From the NCBI GenBank assembly GCA_949298665.1, contig CASFXO010000150.1:1-5267 (forward strand): a stretch of 5,267 bases of DNA, read 5' to 3'. The notes beneath the pieces were generated by a model, which was not told where the DNA came from, made no database searches, and saw only the letters and a list, made by a program, of their open reading frames with translations. This document shows positions 1 through 5,267 of the stretch, piece by piece. Position 1 is the first letter of the stretch. Each line of letters begins with the position of its first letter. Source of the stretch: an uncultured Lentisphaeria bacterium (GTDB lineage Bacteria > Verrucomicrobiota > Lentisphaeria > Victivallales > Victivallaceae). The position numbers and the translations under genes are program-made.

Positions 1-964
1 CCGGAAATTCCGCCGCCGTCGTCGTCGCATCCTCCCACAAAGCGGCGGCGACCCGCGCCGGAAAACGGCCGCTCAGCAACCGGCGGACCGTTTTTCGGCC
101 GTCCCGCCGCTGCCAGAGCCGGAATTCCGCCATCCAGTCCGCCGCAGTCCATTCCGGAGTCAGATTCAATTCCAGCGGAACCTCCGCCCTCTTCACCAGC
201 AGCTCTCCGATCCGTCCCGAAAGATCCAGCACCGCCGGAGCCGAAATTCCATGGTGGGTAAACAGCAGTTCCCCCCGTCCGGTCTGCTGCTTTTCGCCGG
301 GCAGCGCGATGCGCGCCGCCACATCCGGCAACGCAATCCCGGTGCAGAGTCCCGGCCATTCCTCCCGGGTGCGCAATCCCACCATGCCCGGAACCGGCGT
401 CGTAATTTCGTGTCCGGCCTGCCGGGCCAGAACGTATCCCAGATCCCCTCCCCCCAGCTGCGGATAGCCCATGCCGCCGGTCGCCACGACCACCGCAGCC
501 GCCGCCAGAAAACCGGCATCGGTTTCCACCCCCGTTACCCCTTCCGGCTCAAAGCGCAGGGCGCGCACGGTACAACCGGTGCGCACCGTCACCTGCCGCA
601 TGCGGCACTCCTTCAGCAGGGCCTCCACCACATCCGCCGCCCGACCGGAACGGGGAAAACAGTGAAACCCGTCGGGAAATTCCAGTGCCACCCCCCGGTC
701 CTCGAACCACTTCCGCAAAGCCGCCGGAGGCAGCAGCGCCAACGCCGGCAGCATGAATCGCCACTGCCGTCCGAACTTCCGCGCCAGCGGCTCCGGCTCC
801 AGCGCATTGGTCAGGTTGCAGCGGCCGCCGCCGGTGGCCGACAACTTGACGCCGGGGCGCGCCAGCCGCTCCAGCACCGTCACCGGCGCACCGCTTCGCG
901 CGGCGGCCGCCGCCGCAAACAATCCCGCCGGCCCCGCACCGACGACCAGAACCGGCCTCCCCAT
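1..964 (-). CDS. HI0933/YhiN-like NAD(P)/FAD-dependent oxidoreductase (C-terminus cut by window edge)
   Basis: Read by hand on the minus strand; open from 964 to the left edge, giving 321 residues with no stop. Seen: an N-terminal Rossmann dinucleotide-binding motif GAGPAG (residues 9-14), the acidic residue E32 at the end of the second strand that normally binds the FAD adenosine ribose, the family hallmark K-LSATGGGRCNLTN (about 40-53), a second FAD-contact motif ATGGMGYP (about 161-168) and ELLFTHHGIS-AP (about 232-243). These are diagnostic of the HI0933/YhiN (BaiN-like, 'aminoacetone oxidase') flavoprotein family, usually about 390-420 residues, so roughly 70-100 C-terminal residues lie outside. 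It is a cytosolic FAD protein whose physiological substrate is generally unsettled. Start: ATG at 964 gives the canonical short lead to the Rossmann strand and has GGGAG 9 nt upstream. An in-frame ATG at 988 has a better-placed GGAGG (998-994), but its leader would be only about 5 nt if the promoter at 1027-1000 is used. Transcribed divergently from the kinase gene. Confidence 0.93.
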   Translation of the reverse strand, partial: MGRPVLVVGAGPAGLFAAAAAARSGAPVTVLERLARPGVKLSATGGGRCNLTNALEPEPLARKFGRQWRFMLPALALLPPAALRKWFEDRGVALEFPDGFHCFPRSGRAADVVEALLKECRMRQVTVRTGCTVRALRFEPEGVTGVETDAGFLAAAAVVVATGGMGYPQLGGGDLGYVLARQAGHEITTPVPGMVGLRTREEWPGLCTGIALPDVAARIALPGEKQQTGRGELLFTHHGISAPAVLDLSGRIGELLVKRAEVPLELNLTPEWTAADWMAEFRLWQRRDGRKTVRRLLSGRFPARVAAALWEDATTTAAEFP

Positions 965-973
965 AAAATGATT

Positions 974-978
974 CTCCC
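974..978 (-). promoter_or_regulatory. Candidate ribosome binding site for the flavoprotein gene (start-deciding)
   Basis: On the minus strand GGGAG lies 9 nt before the ATG at 964. A competing GGAGG (998-994) lies 5 nt before an in-frame ATG at 988, which would add eight residues (MLKRENHF). The predicted transcription start near 993 lies downstream of GGAGG, so the site given here is preferred. If transcription begins further upstream, the 988 start becomes the better choice. Confidence 0.45.
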
Positions 979-999
979 GTTTCAGCATCCAGTCCTCCG

Positions 1000-1027
1000 A
1001 ATATACCCCGGTCCCGCGTTTTTTCAA
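1000..1027 (-). promoter_or_regulatory. Predicted sigma70-type promoter for the flavoprotein gene
   Basis: Minus strand: -35 TTGAAA (1027-1022, 5 of 6 consensus bases), 16-bp spacer, -10 TATATT (1005-1000, 5 of 6). This predicts a transcript start near 993 and a leader of about 29 nt to the ATG at 964. It shares its -10 sequence and spacer length with the divergent promoter at 1047-1074. Prediction from consensus matching only. Confidence 0.55.
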
Positions 1028-1033
1028 TCCCCG

Positions 1034-1061
1034 CCCCGGATTCCACTTGCAATTGCCGGGG
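1034..1061. repeat. Short inverted repeat between the divergent promoters
   Basis: CCCCGG (1034-1039) and CCGGGG (1056-1061) form a 6-bp inverted repeat separated by 16 bp. It spans the -35 element of the rightward promoter and includes the 8-bp palindrome GCAATTGC (1049-1056). It could be an operator for a dimeric regulator, but six GC-rich bases can easily match by chance in this sequence and no regulator gene is nearby. Confidence 0.2.
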
Positions 1062-1074
1062 AACATCGTATATT
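1047..1074 (+). promoter_or_regulatory. Predicted sigma70-type promoter for the UbiB-family kinase gene
   Basis: -35 TTGCAA (1047-1052, 4 of 6), 16-bp spacer, -10 TATATT (1069-1074, 5 of 6). The expected transcript start is near 1081, leaving a leader of about 22 nt that contains the ribosome site. The -35 boxes of this promoter and the leftward one are 19 bp apart, so a protein bound between them could affect both genes. Confidence 0.55.
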
Positions 1075-1092
1075 GACCCGGAAAAACAGATC

Positions 1093-1098
1093 AGGGGG
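1093..1098 (+). promoter_or_regulatory. Ribosome binding site of the UbiB-family kinase gene
   Basis: AGGGGG lies 5 nt before the ATG at 1104. It fixes the start codon, together with the absence of any earlier in-frame start between the predicted transcript start and this ATG. Confidence 0.6.
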
Positions 1099-1103
1099 TA
1101 GTC

Positions 1104-2822
1104 ATGTCGCTGCTGCGGAAATTATCACATATCGACCGGTCCTATGCCAATTTCCGACGTTATCTGGAGATCATCGACGCCTTGTTCGTATTCGGATTCG
1201 GAGATCTCTTCGCCGGATTTCCGGAGGGGATCGATCATCCCAAAAGCCGTTGGAATCTGCTGCGTTTCCGGCACCGGGGCGATGCCCTCGCGCGCAGCCG
1301 CACCCGTCCGGAACGGGTCCGGATGCTGCTGGAAACCCTCGGCCCGACCTTCGTCAAGCTCGGCCAGGTCCTCGCCTCGCGTCCCGACATGCTTCCGGTG
1401 GAATACGTCCGGGAGTTGACCCGGCTGCAGGACAAAGTCCCCGGATTCCCCTGGGAAGAGGCCCGGAAAATCATCGAATCGGAACTGAAACGCCCGATCG
1501 GGGAATGTTTCCGTTCCATTGATCCGGAACCCTTCGCCGCCGCCTCCATCGGTCAGGTTCACCATGCCCTCCTGCCGGACGGAACCGAGGTGGTGGTGAA
1601 GGTGCAACGCCCCGGCATCGAACGCAAGGTCGCCATCGACCTCGAAATCATGTACCACCTGGCGACCCGGCTGGAACGCACCGACCTGGATCTGGCCCAG
1701 GTCAAGCCGACGCGGATCGTCGAGGAATTTTCCCATGTGCTGACCCGGGAACTCAATTATGTGGTGGAAGCCACGCACGCGCGCCGCTTCGCCGCCGACA
1801 TGGCGCATCAGCCGGGCATTTTCGTGCCGAAGGTGTATGAGAATCTGTCCTCCACGCGCGTGCTGACCATGGAACAGGTGCCCGGCCATCCCGCCGACAC
1901 GGTGCTGGCGCAGCCGGAACTGCGCCGGCAGTTCGACCTCAAACTGCTGGCGAAATACGGCGCCGACGCCATGATGGCCCAGATTTTCACCCATGGATTC
2001 TTTCACGCCGATCCGCATCCGGGAAACATTTTCTTTCTGGAGGGGAACCGGCTGTGTTTCATCGATTTCGGCATGATGGGACGCGTCAGTGAACAGGAAC
2101 GCGGCGACTTCGTCCGCACCGTGCAGGTCATCCTGCGCCGGGATCATCAGCGGCTGGTCCGGTGTGTTCTGCGCCTGTCCACCCAGACCGGTGCCCCACC
2201 CGACCTGCTGCTGCTGGAACGCGATCTCGGTGATCTCGTGGAGGAAAACCTTTATCTGCCTCTGGAAAAAATCAGCCTGGCGCGAATTCTGGAGCAGCTG
2301 ATGCGCACGATCACCTTTCACCGGCTCGTCCTGCGCCCGGACCTCTACGTCATGTTCAAAGCCCTGATCACCATCGAAACCCTCGCCCGCCGCCTGGACC
2401 CGGACCTGCAGATCATGGCCATCCTCCAGTCCGCCATGCACCAGGCCCGCTGGCGCATGCTGAGCCTGAAGCGGCGTCGGGAAAATCTGGTGGAAACGTT
2501 GACCGATCTGGAGGAACTGGCCAACGAACTGCCCTACTCCGCCGGAATTCTGCTGAACAAACTGCAGCAGGGCGAACTCTCCTTCCGGCTGGAACACCAC
2601 GGCCTGCTGCCGCTGCGCGAAACGCTCCGGATCGCCTTCAACCGGCTCGCCTATGCCGTGGTGCTGGCGGCGCTGATCATCGGCTCCTCGCTGATCGTGC
2701 TGGCCAGGGAGCCTCCCCTCTGGAGCGGGATTCCGGTCATCGGCATCGTCGGCTTCGTGGCCTCGGCGCTGATGGGGTTCGGCATGTTGTTCCGGGCCGT
2801 GCACAAACCGCCCGAGTCATAA
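1104..2822 (+). CDS. AarF/ABC1/UbiB-family atypical protein kinase-like protein
   Basis: Complete, 572 residues (E. coli UbiB is about 546). Seen in order: the family-specific KxGQ motif as KLGQ (85-88); the alanine-rich nucleotide loop AAASIGQVH (145-153), which replaces the glycine-rich loop of ordinary kinases; the ATP-binding lysine in VVVKVQRPG (K166); a conserved acidic stretch ELNY-VE (216-222); the catalytic loop HADPHPGN (301-308, with D303 and N308); and the metal-binding DFG (321-323). Two hydrophobic helices near the C-terminus (about 515-534 and 541-562) anchor it in the membrane, as in UbiB and COQ8. All key residues are present, so it is probably active. Known for the family: an ATPase that supports ubiquinone synthesis, probably by helping lipid intermediates leave the membrane. 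No quinone-pathway gene is nearby, so use of the name ubiB would be an assumption and the role in this organism is open. It has its own promoter and appears monocistronic. Confidence 0.95.
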   Translation: MSLLRKLSHIDRSYANFRRYLEIIDALFVFGFGDLFAGFPEGIDHPKSRWNLLRFRHRGDALARSRTRPERVRMLLETLGPTFVKLGQVLASRPDMLPVEYVRELTRLQDKVPGFPWEEARKIIESELKRPIGECFRSIDPEPFAAASIGQVHHALLPDGTEVVVKVQRPGIERKVAIDLEIMYHLATRLERTDLDLAQVKPTRIVEEFSHVLTRELNYVVEATHARRFAADMAHQPGIFVPKVYENLSSTRVLTMEQVPGHPADTVLAQPELRRQFDLKLLAKYGADAMMAQIFTHGFFHADPHPGNIFFLEGNRLCFIDFGMMGRVSEQERGDFVRTVQVILRRDHQRLVRCVLRLSTQTGAPPDLLLLERDLGDLVEENLYLPLEKISLARILEQLMRTITFHRLVLRPDLYVMFKALITIETLARRLDPDLQIMAILQSAMHQARWRMLSLKRRRENLVETLTDLEELANELPYSAGILLNKLQQGELSFRLEHHGLLPLRETLRIAFNRLAYAVVLAALIIGSSLIVLAREPPLWSGIPVIGIVGFVASALMGFGMLFRAVHKPPES

Positions 2823-2845
2823 AGGCAAAAGCAGCATTTTCGCCT
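2823..2845 (+). other. Weak hairpin just after the kinase gene
   Basis: AGGC-AAAA (2823-2830) can pair with TTTT-GCCT (2837-2840 and 2842-2845) with one bulged C at 2841 and a 6-nt loop. It begins immediately after the TAA stop. The stem is half A-T and is not followed by a T run, so it does not meet the criteria for an intrinsic terminator. It may stabilise the transcript end or mean nothing. Confidence 0.25.
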
Positions 2846-2864
2846 CGCACGGCGGAAATTTGAG

Positions 2865-2893
2865 TTGTAAAAGTCTGCAATACGGTGTACTAT
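2865..2893 (+). promoter_or_regulatory. Predicted promoter of the radical SAM-HPr-glycosyltransferase operon
   Basis: -35 TTGTAA (2865-2870, 4 of 6), 17-bp spacer, -10 TACTAT (2888-2893, 4 of 6), in the only A/T-rich patch of the 107-bp gap. The expected transcript start is near 2900, downstream of the GTG at 2885 and ATG at 2894, which argues against those as start codons. An overlapping TATATG (2891-2896) resembles the -10 boxes at 1000-1005 and 1069-1074 but lacks a correctly spaced -35. Confidence 0.4.
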
Positions 2894-2903
2894 ATGACCG
2901 GCG

Positions 2904-2925
2904 GCAACCCTGTCGGCAGGGTTGC
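2904..2925 (+). promoter_or_regulatory. Perfect 9-bp hairpin at the 5' end of the operon transcript, covering the ribosome site
   Basis: GCAACCCTG (2904-2912) pairs perfectly with CAGGGTTGC (2917-2925) around a TCGG tetraloop. The best Shine-Dalgarno match for the ATG at 2930, AGGG (2918-2921), lies inside the right arm. With transcription starting near 2900, almost the whole leader would be this stem. It could limit initiation at 2930, shift it to the ATG at 2948 (GGAG at 2932-2935, 12 nt upstream), or protect the mRNA 5' end. There is no T run, so it is not a terminator. The pairing is seen; any regulatory role is inferred. Confidence 0.45.
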
Positions 2926-2929
2926 GCGC

Positions 2930-3946
2930 ATGGAGAAAAAACATTCTATGGTTCGAAGTTGTGTGTTCGGCCCGGTGGCCTCCCGGCGGCTGGGCGTTTC
3001 GCTGGGGGTGGATCTCGTCCGCCCGAAAACCTGCTCGCTCAACTGCATCTACTGCGAAGCCGGCGCCACCGACCACCTGACCACGGAACGACGCGAATAC
3101 GTCCCGACGGAACAGGTGCTCCGGGAACTGGATTCGGTGCTGAGTTCCCGGCCGGAACTGGACTACATCACCTTTTCCGGAGCGGGCGAACCGACGCTCC
3201 ATGCCGGTATCGGCCGGGTGGCGCGATTTCTGAAAGAGCATTACCCGGAATACCGGATCTGTCTGCTGACCAACGCGGTTTCGCTGAAAGACCCGGTGCT
3301 CCGCGCCGAGATCGCCGCCGTGGATCTGGTCGTCCCCTCCCTGGACGCTTCCAATGAAGAGGAATTCCGCGCCGTCAACCGCCCCGCCCCCGGAGTCACC
3401 TTCGCGGACCTCGTCGCCGGGTTGAAGCAGTTCTGCGCCGAAACCCGTGCCAGGATCTATCTCGAACTTTTCATCGTCCCCGGAATCAATGATTCCGACG
3501 AATCCATCGCGCGCTTCGCACGGATCATCGGCGAATTACAGGTGGACAAGGTCCAGCTCAATACGCTGGACCGTCCCGGATGCGTGGACTGGATCCGGCC
3601 CTCTTCCGCCGCCAATACCCGGCGTTTCATCGCCGCGCTGGAGCCGCTGGTGCCGGTGGAGGCGGTGGGCCCGTTTCGTTACAAAAGCGCGCAGCTGCGC
3701 CTGCCCGCGGTGCAGACCGAGGCGGATTGCCGGATTCTCGAACTCGCCGCCCGCCGTCCCGTCACCGCGGACGATCTGCGCGTTGCGGTCGGCATGGACG
3801 CCGACACCCTGCGCCACCGGCTCGCCGAACTGGTCCATGCCGGGCTGCTGACGTCGGAGCGGGAGGAACGCGGAGAATTTTTCCATACGCCGGAGCAACA
3901 GCACCATAACGATACTCTGAACCATCGGGAGGAACATCATAGATGA
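2930..3946 (+). CDS. Radical SAM protein, COG0731 (TYW1/wyosine-synthesis-like) family, with C-terminal winged-helix domain
   Basis: 338 residues from the ATG at 2930. The opening VFGPVASRRLG-SLGVDL (about 12-29) is the hallmark of COG0731. The [4Fe-4S]-binding motif C-x3-C-x2-C is present as CSLNCIYC (C35, C39, C42), and GAGEPTLH (84-91) is the SAM-binding GGEP-type motif. The rest of the barrel follows to about 250. Residues about 266-320 read like a winged helix: a helix (RILELAARR), a helix-turn-helix (TADDLRVAVGMDADTLRHRLAELV) broken at V-GM, then a wing GLLTSEREERGEFFHT. The tail is His-rich. Known: archaeal and eukaryotic relatives (TYW1) build the tricyclic wyosine base in tRNA-Phe; bacteria generally lack that pathway, so the substrate here is unknown. 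Start: 2930 has AGGG 8 nt upstream; 2948 is the main alternative (MVRSCVFGP), while GTG 2885 and ATG 2894 precede the predicted transcript start. Its TGA overlaps the HPr ATG by 4 bp (ATGA). Confidence 0.9.
   Translation: MEKKHSMVRSCVFGPVASRRLGVSLGVDLVRPKTCSLNCIYCEAGATDHLTTERREYVPTEQVLRELDSVLSSRPELDYITFSGAGEPTLHAGIGRVARFLKEHYPEYRICLLTNAVSLKDPVLRAEIAAVDLVVPSLDASNEEEFRAVNRPAPGVTFADLVAGLKQFCAETRARIYLELFIVPGINDSDESIARFARIIGELQVDKVQLNTLDRPGCVDWIRPSSAANTRRFIAALEPLVPVEAVGPFRYKSAQLRLPAVQTEADCRILELAARRPVTADDLRVAVGMDADTLRHRLAELVHAGLLTSEREERGEFFHTPEQQHHNDTLNHREEHHR
3927..3932 (+). promoter_or_regulatory. Ribosome binding site of the HPr gene, inside the radical SAM gene
   Basis: GGGAGG lies 10 nt before the ATG at 3943, within the last codons of the radical SAM gene. 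This strong site together with the ATGA overlap indicates translational coupling, with HPr also able to initiate by itself. Confidence 0.6.
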
Positions 3947-4227
3947 AAGTCCGAACCGTTACCATCCACAATGAGGCCGGCATTCACTGCCGTCCGTCCG
4001 GGGTGATTCTGAACGCGGTCAAACAGGAGTTTCCCTACCACACCTTCACGGTCAAAACCGCGGACGGAATGGAAACCGAACTGGACAGCATCCTGTCCCT
4101 GATTTCCCTCGGCCTCGGACGCGGCGACCGCGCCGAACTGCGGGTGGAGGGGCCGGACGAGGACAAGGCCATCCAACGGATCGGCGACCTGTTCGAATAT
4201 GAATTCGATTTCCCACCGCGCCGCTGA
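3943..4227 (+). CDS. HPr-family phosphocarrier protein
   Basis: 94 residues (HPr is typically 85-90). The phosphorylation site is intact: N-EAGIHCRP places the active histidine exactly at H15, followed by R17 and P18, the residues that stabilise phosphohistidine. DSILSLISLG (48-57) matches the regulatory segment SIMGVMSLG of Bacillus HPr, making S49 the equivalent of Ser46, the HPr kinase/phosphorylase target; three extra residues lie between the two sites. Position 16 is Cys instead of the usual Ala. Known role: cytosolic carrier passing phosphate from enzyme I to sugar or regulatory EIIA proteins, with the serine site used for carbon-catabolite or other control. No enzyme I, EII or HPr kinase gene is visible here, so it could be the general ptsH product, a nitrogen-PTS NPr, or a regulatory paralogue; I therefore give no symbol. 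Overlaps the radical SAM gene by 4 bp and the glycosyltransferase gene by 29 bp. Confidence 0.93.
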   Translation: MKVRTVTIHNEAGIHCRPSGVILNAVKQEFPYHTFTVKTADGMETELDSILSLISLGLGRGDRAELRVEGPDEDKAIQRIGDLFEYEFDFPPRR

Positions 4228-5267
4228 ATTGCTGCGCCGCGCCGCCGGAAAACACGGTCGCCCCATCGCCACCGGCCTGCTGATCGTCGCCGGGGCGCTG
4301 CTGCGCTGGGAATACCTGCGGGAATACGCCGGCTCCCCCCTTTTCGGCCTCGCTCTGGGACCGGACATCGCCGAATACGATGCCCGCGCCCGGGAAATCC
4401 TGAGCGGCAACTGGTTCGGAACGCGGCCGGACCTGCATGCGCCGCTCTACAGTTTCTTTCTGGCACTGCAATATCAGCTGAGCGGCTTTTCCATTCCGGT
4501 GGTCCGGGGGGTGCAGATGCTGATCAACTGGGCGGCGTGGATCGGATTTTACGGATTCCGCCGCCGCCGTTCTTCTCCGCGGGACCTGACGCCGGAAATC
4601 TTTCTGGCCATTGCCATGCTCTATCCGGCGGCCTTCTTCCACCAGGCGGAACTGGTTTCCGAGTCCCTGCTGCTCCCGGTTCTGCTGCTGACCGTGGCCC
4701 TGCTCGAAAAAACCGATGAGGCCAGCACCTTGCGAGGTCGGCTCATCGGCAGCGCGGCGGGCGGATTCACCGCCGGACTGGCGGCGATCATTCATCCCAC
4801 CGCCCTGCTCTTCGCGGGTATCGAGGCGCTCCGCAGCGTATGCCGCCGACAATACGCCGCCGCCGCCGTTTTCGCCGCTGCCCTGCTGCTGCCGGTCCTG
4901 CCGGTCTCATGGCGGCAGAGCCGTCTGGCGGACCGCCCGGTCCTGATTCAGACCAACAGTGCCTTCAACCTTTATCTCGGGCACAATCCGGATGCCGACG
5001 GCAGCTGTTATCTGCGTCCGGGGAGCGCCTGGCGGCGCCACCATCAGAACACGGCGGCGGAAGCGCGATGCCGCGGCGTTTCCGAAGACCGGATTCATCT
5101 GGAACAAACCGGCGCCTTTCTGCTGCATCATCCGGGTACGGACCTGCTGCTGCTGGCCCGGAAGGCGCGGCTGATCTTCTCGCCGCTGGAACCTCCGGCG
5201 GGGGCCGACGGCCCGGCATTGTTCTACTACACTCCGTTGCAGCGCCGCGGCGCCGCGGCAGGGACCG
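4199..5267 (+). CDS. GT39/PMT_2-like membrane glycosyltransferase (C-terminus cut by window edge)
   Basis: Read by hand: open from the ATG at 4199 to the right edge, 356 residues without a stop. Hydrophobic segments at about 23-38, 82-94, 104-120, 132-148, 152-169, 184-208 and 219-237 suggest seven or so helices so far. Loop features match the GT-C fold of the PMT_2/ArnT-like group: an acidic first outer loop GPDIAEYD (54-61, D56 in the position of the catalytic aspartate), HAPLYSFFLA (80-89; usual form PPLYP-FLA), HPTALL (199-204), then QTNSAFNLYLGHNPDADG (251-268) and KARLIFSPLE (322-331), both typical of the region after the membrane core. Such enzymes transfer sugars from polyprenyl-phosphate donors at the outer face of the inner membrane; acceptor unknown. 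Family members are often 450-600 residues. Start: no later in-frame ATG occurs before 4517 and no clear ribosome site is seen, so translation probably depends on HPr (29-bp overlap). Sequence suggests a function unrelated to HPr chemistry. Confidence 0.85.
   Translation, partial: MNSISHRAAELLRRAAGKHGRPIATGLLIVAGALLRWEYLREYAGSPLFGLALGPDIAEYDARAREILSGNWFGTRPDLHAPLYSFFLALQYQLSGFSIPVVRGVQMLINWAAWIGFYGFRRRRSSPRDLTPEIFLAIAMLYPAAFFHQAELVSESLLLPVLLLTVALLEKTDEASTLRGRLIGSAAGGFTAGLAAIIHPTALLFAGIEALRSVCRRQYAAAAVFAAALLLPVLPVSWRQSRLADRPVLIQTNSAFNLYLGHNPDADGSCYLRPGSAWRRHHQNTAAEARCRGVSEDRIHLEQTGAFLLHHPGTDLLLLARKARLIFSPLEPPAGADGPALFYYTPLQRRGAAAGT

Noticed and set aside
251..1522. 423-codon plus-strand open frame running opposite the flavoprotein and into the kinase gene
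   Set aside because: Low-complexity Arg/Pro/His/Gln translation, crosses the promoter region and overlaps two well-supported genes in other frames.
1125..2804. 559-codon open frame on the minus strand opposite the UbiB-family gene
   Set aside because: It is a codon-bias shadow of a gene with every family motif in place. Its translation is rich in Gln, His and Gly with no recognisable domain and no ribosome site.
2823..2845. Intrinsic terminator after the kinase gene
   Set aside because: The stem is weak and bulged and no T run follows, so it is listed only as a hairpin. Read-through into the downstream operon remains possible.
2885..2929. Upstream starts GTG 2885 and ATG 2894 for the radical SAM gene
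   Set aside because: They lie within or next to the predicted -10 region, have no ribosome site and would add residues before the conserved N-terminus that the family does not have.
4052..4852. 266-codon minus-strand open frame opposite HPr and the glycosyltransferase
   Set aside because: No domain recognised; composition is that of a GC-rich antisense frame, and the plus-strand reading has clear HPr and GT39 motifs.
2201..5156. Shared string gacctgctgctgctgg near 2201 and near 5141
   Set aside because: Both encode Asp followed by three leucines using the preferred CTG codon; this is chance from codon bias, not a repeat element.
1..5267. tRNA, rRNA, CRISPR, insertion sequence, attachment site or phage signals
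   Set aside because: None seen on either strand; noncoding space is limited to about 139 and 107 bp, both explained by promoters and short hairpins.

Overview
This is a GC-rich bacterial window, densely coded, with five protein genes and two short intergenic regions. I see no RNA genes, mobile elements, CRISPR arrays or long repeats. The taxon cannot be fixed from the sequence. The general look (high GC, TATATT-like -10 boxes, GGAGG-type ribosome sites, an HPr with both His15 and a Ser46-like serine) would fit a Gram-negative-type bacterium such as a member of the PVC/Lentisphaerota group, but this is a low-confidence impression and no marker gene supports it.

Layout. Positions 1-964 (minus strand, running off the left edge) encode a HI0933/YhiN-like flavoprotein. 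A 139-bp divergent region (965-1103) carries two back-to-back sigma70-type promoters, one for each flanking gene. Positions 1104-2822 (plus) encode a complete AarF/ABC1/UbiB-family atypical kinase with two C-terminal membrane helices. A 107-bp gap (2823-2929) holds a weak hairpin, a plausible promoter and a perfect 9-bp hairpin next to the following start codon.

From 2930 to the right edge three plus-strand genes are packed as an operon: a COG0731-type (TYW1-like) radical SAM protein with a C-terminal winged-helix segment, an HPr-family phosphocarrier protein overlapping it by ATGA, and a GT39/PMT_2-type membrane glycosyltransferase that starts 29 bp inside the HPr gene and is cut by the window end.

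How they work together. The flavoprotein and the kinase are transcribed divergently and are not obviously linked. The radical SAM, HPr and GT39 genes are probably co-transcribed and translationally coupled. That pairing is the most unusual aspect of the window, because HPr is normally found with PTS enzyme I or HPr kinase genes, and none is visible here. The rest is ordinary housekeeping-type sequence; no clearly new system is demonstrable.
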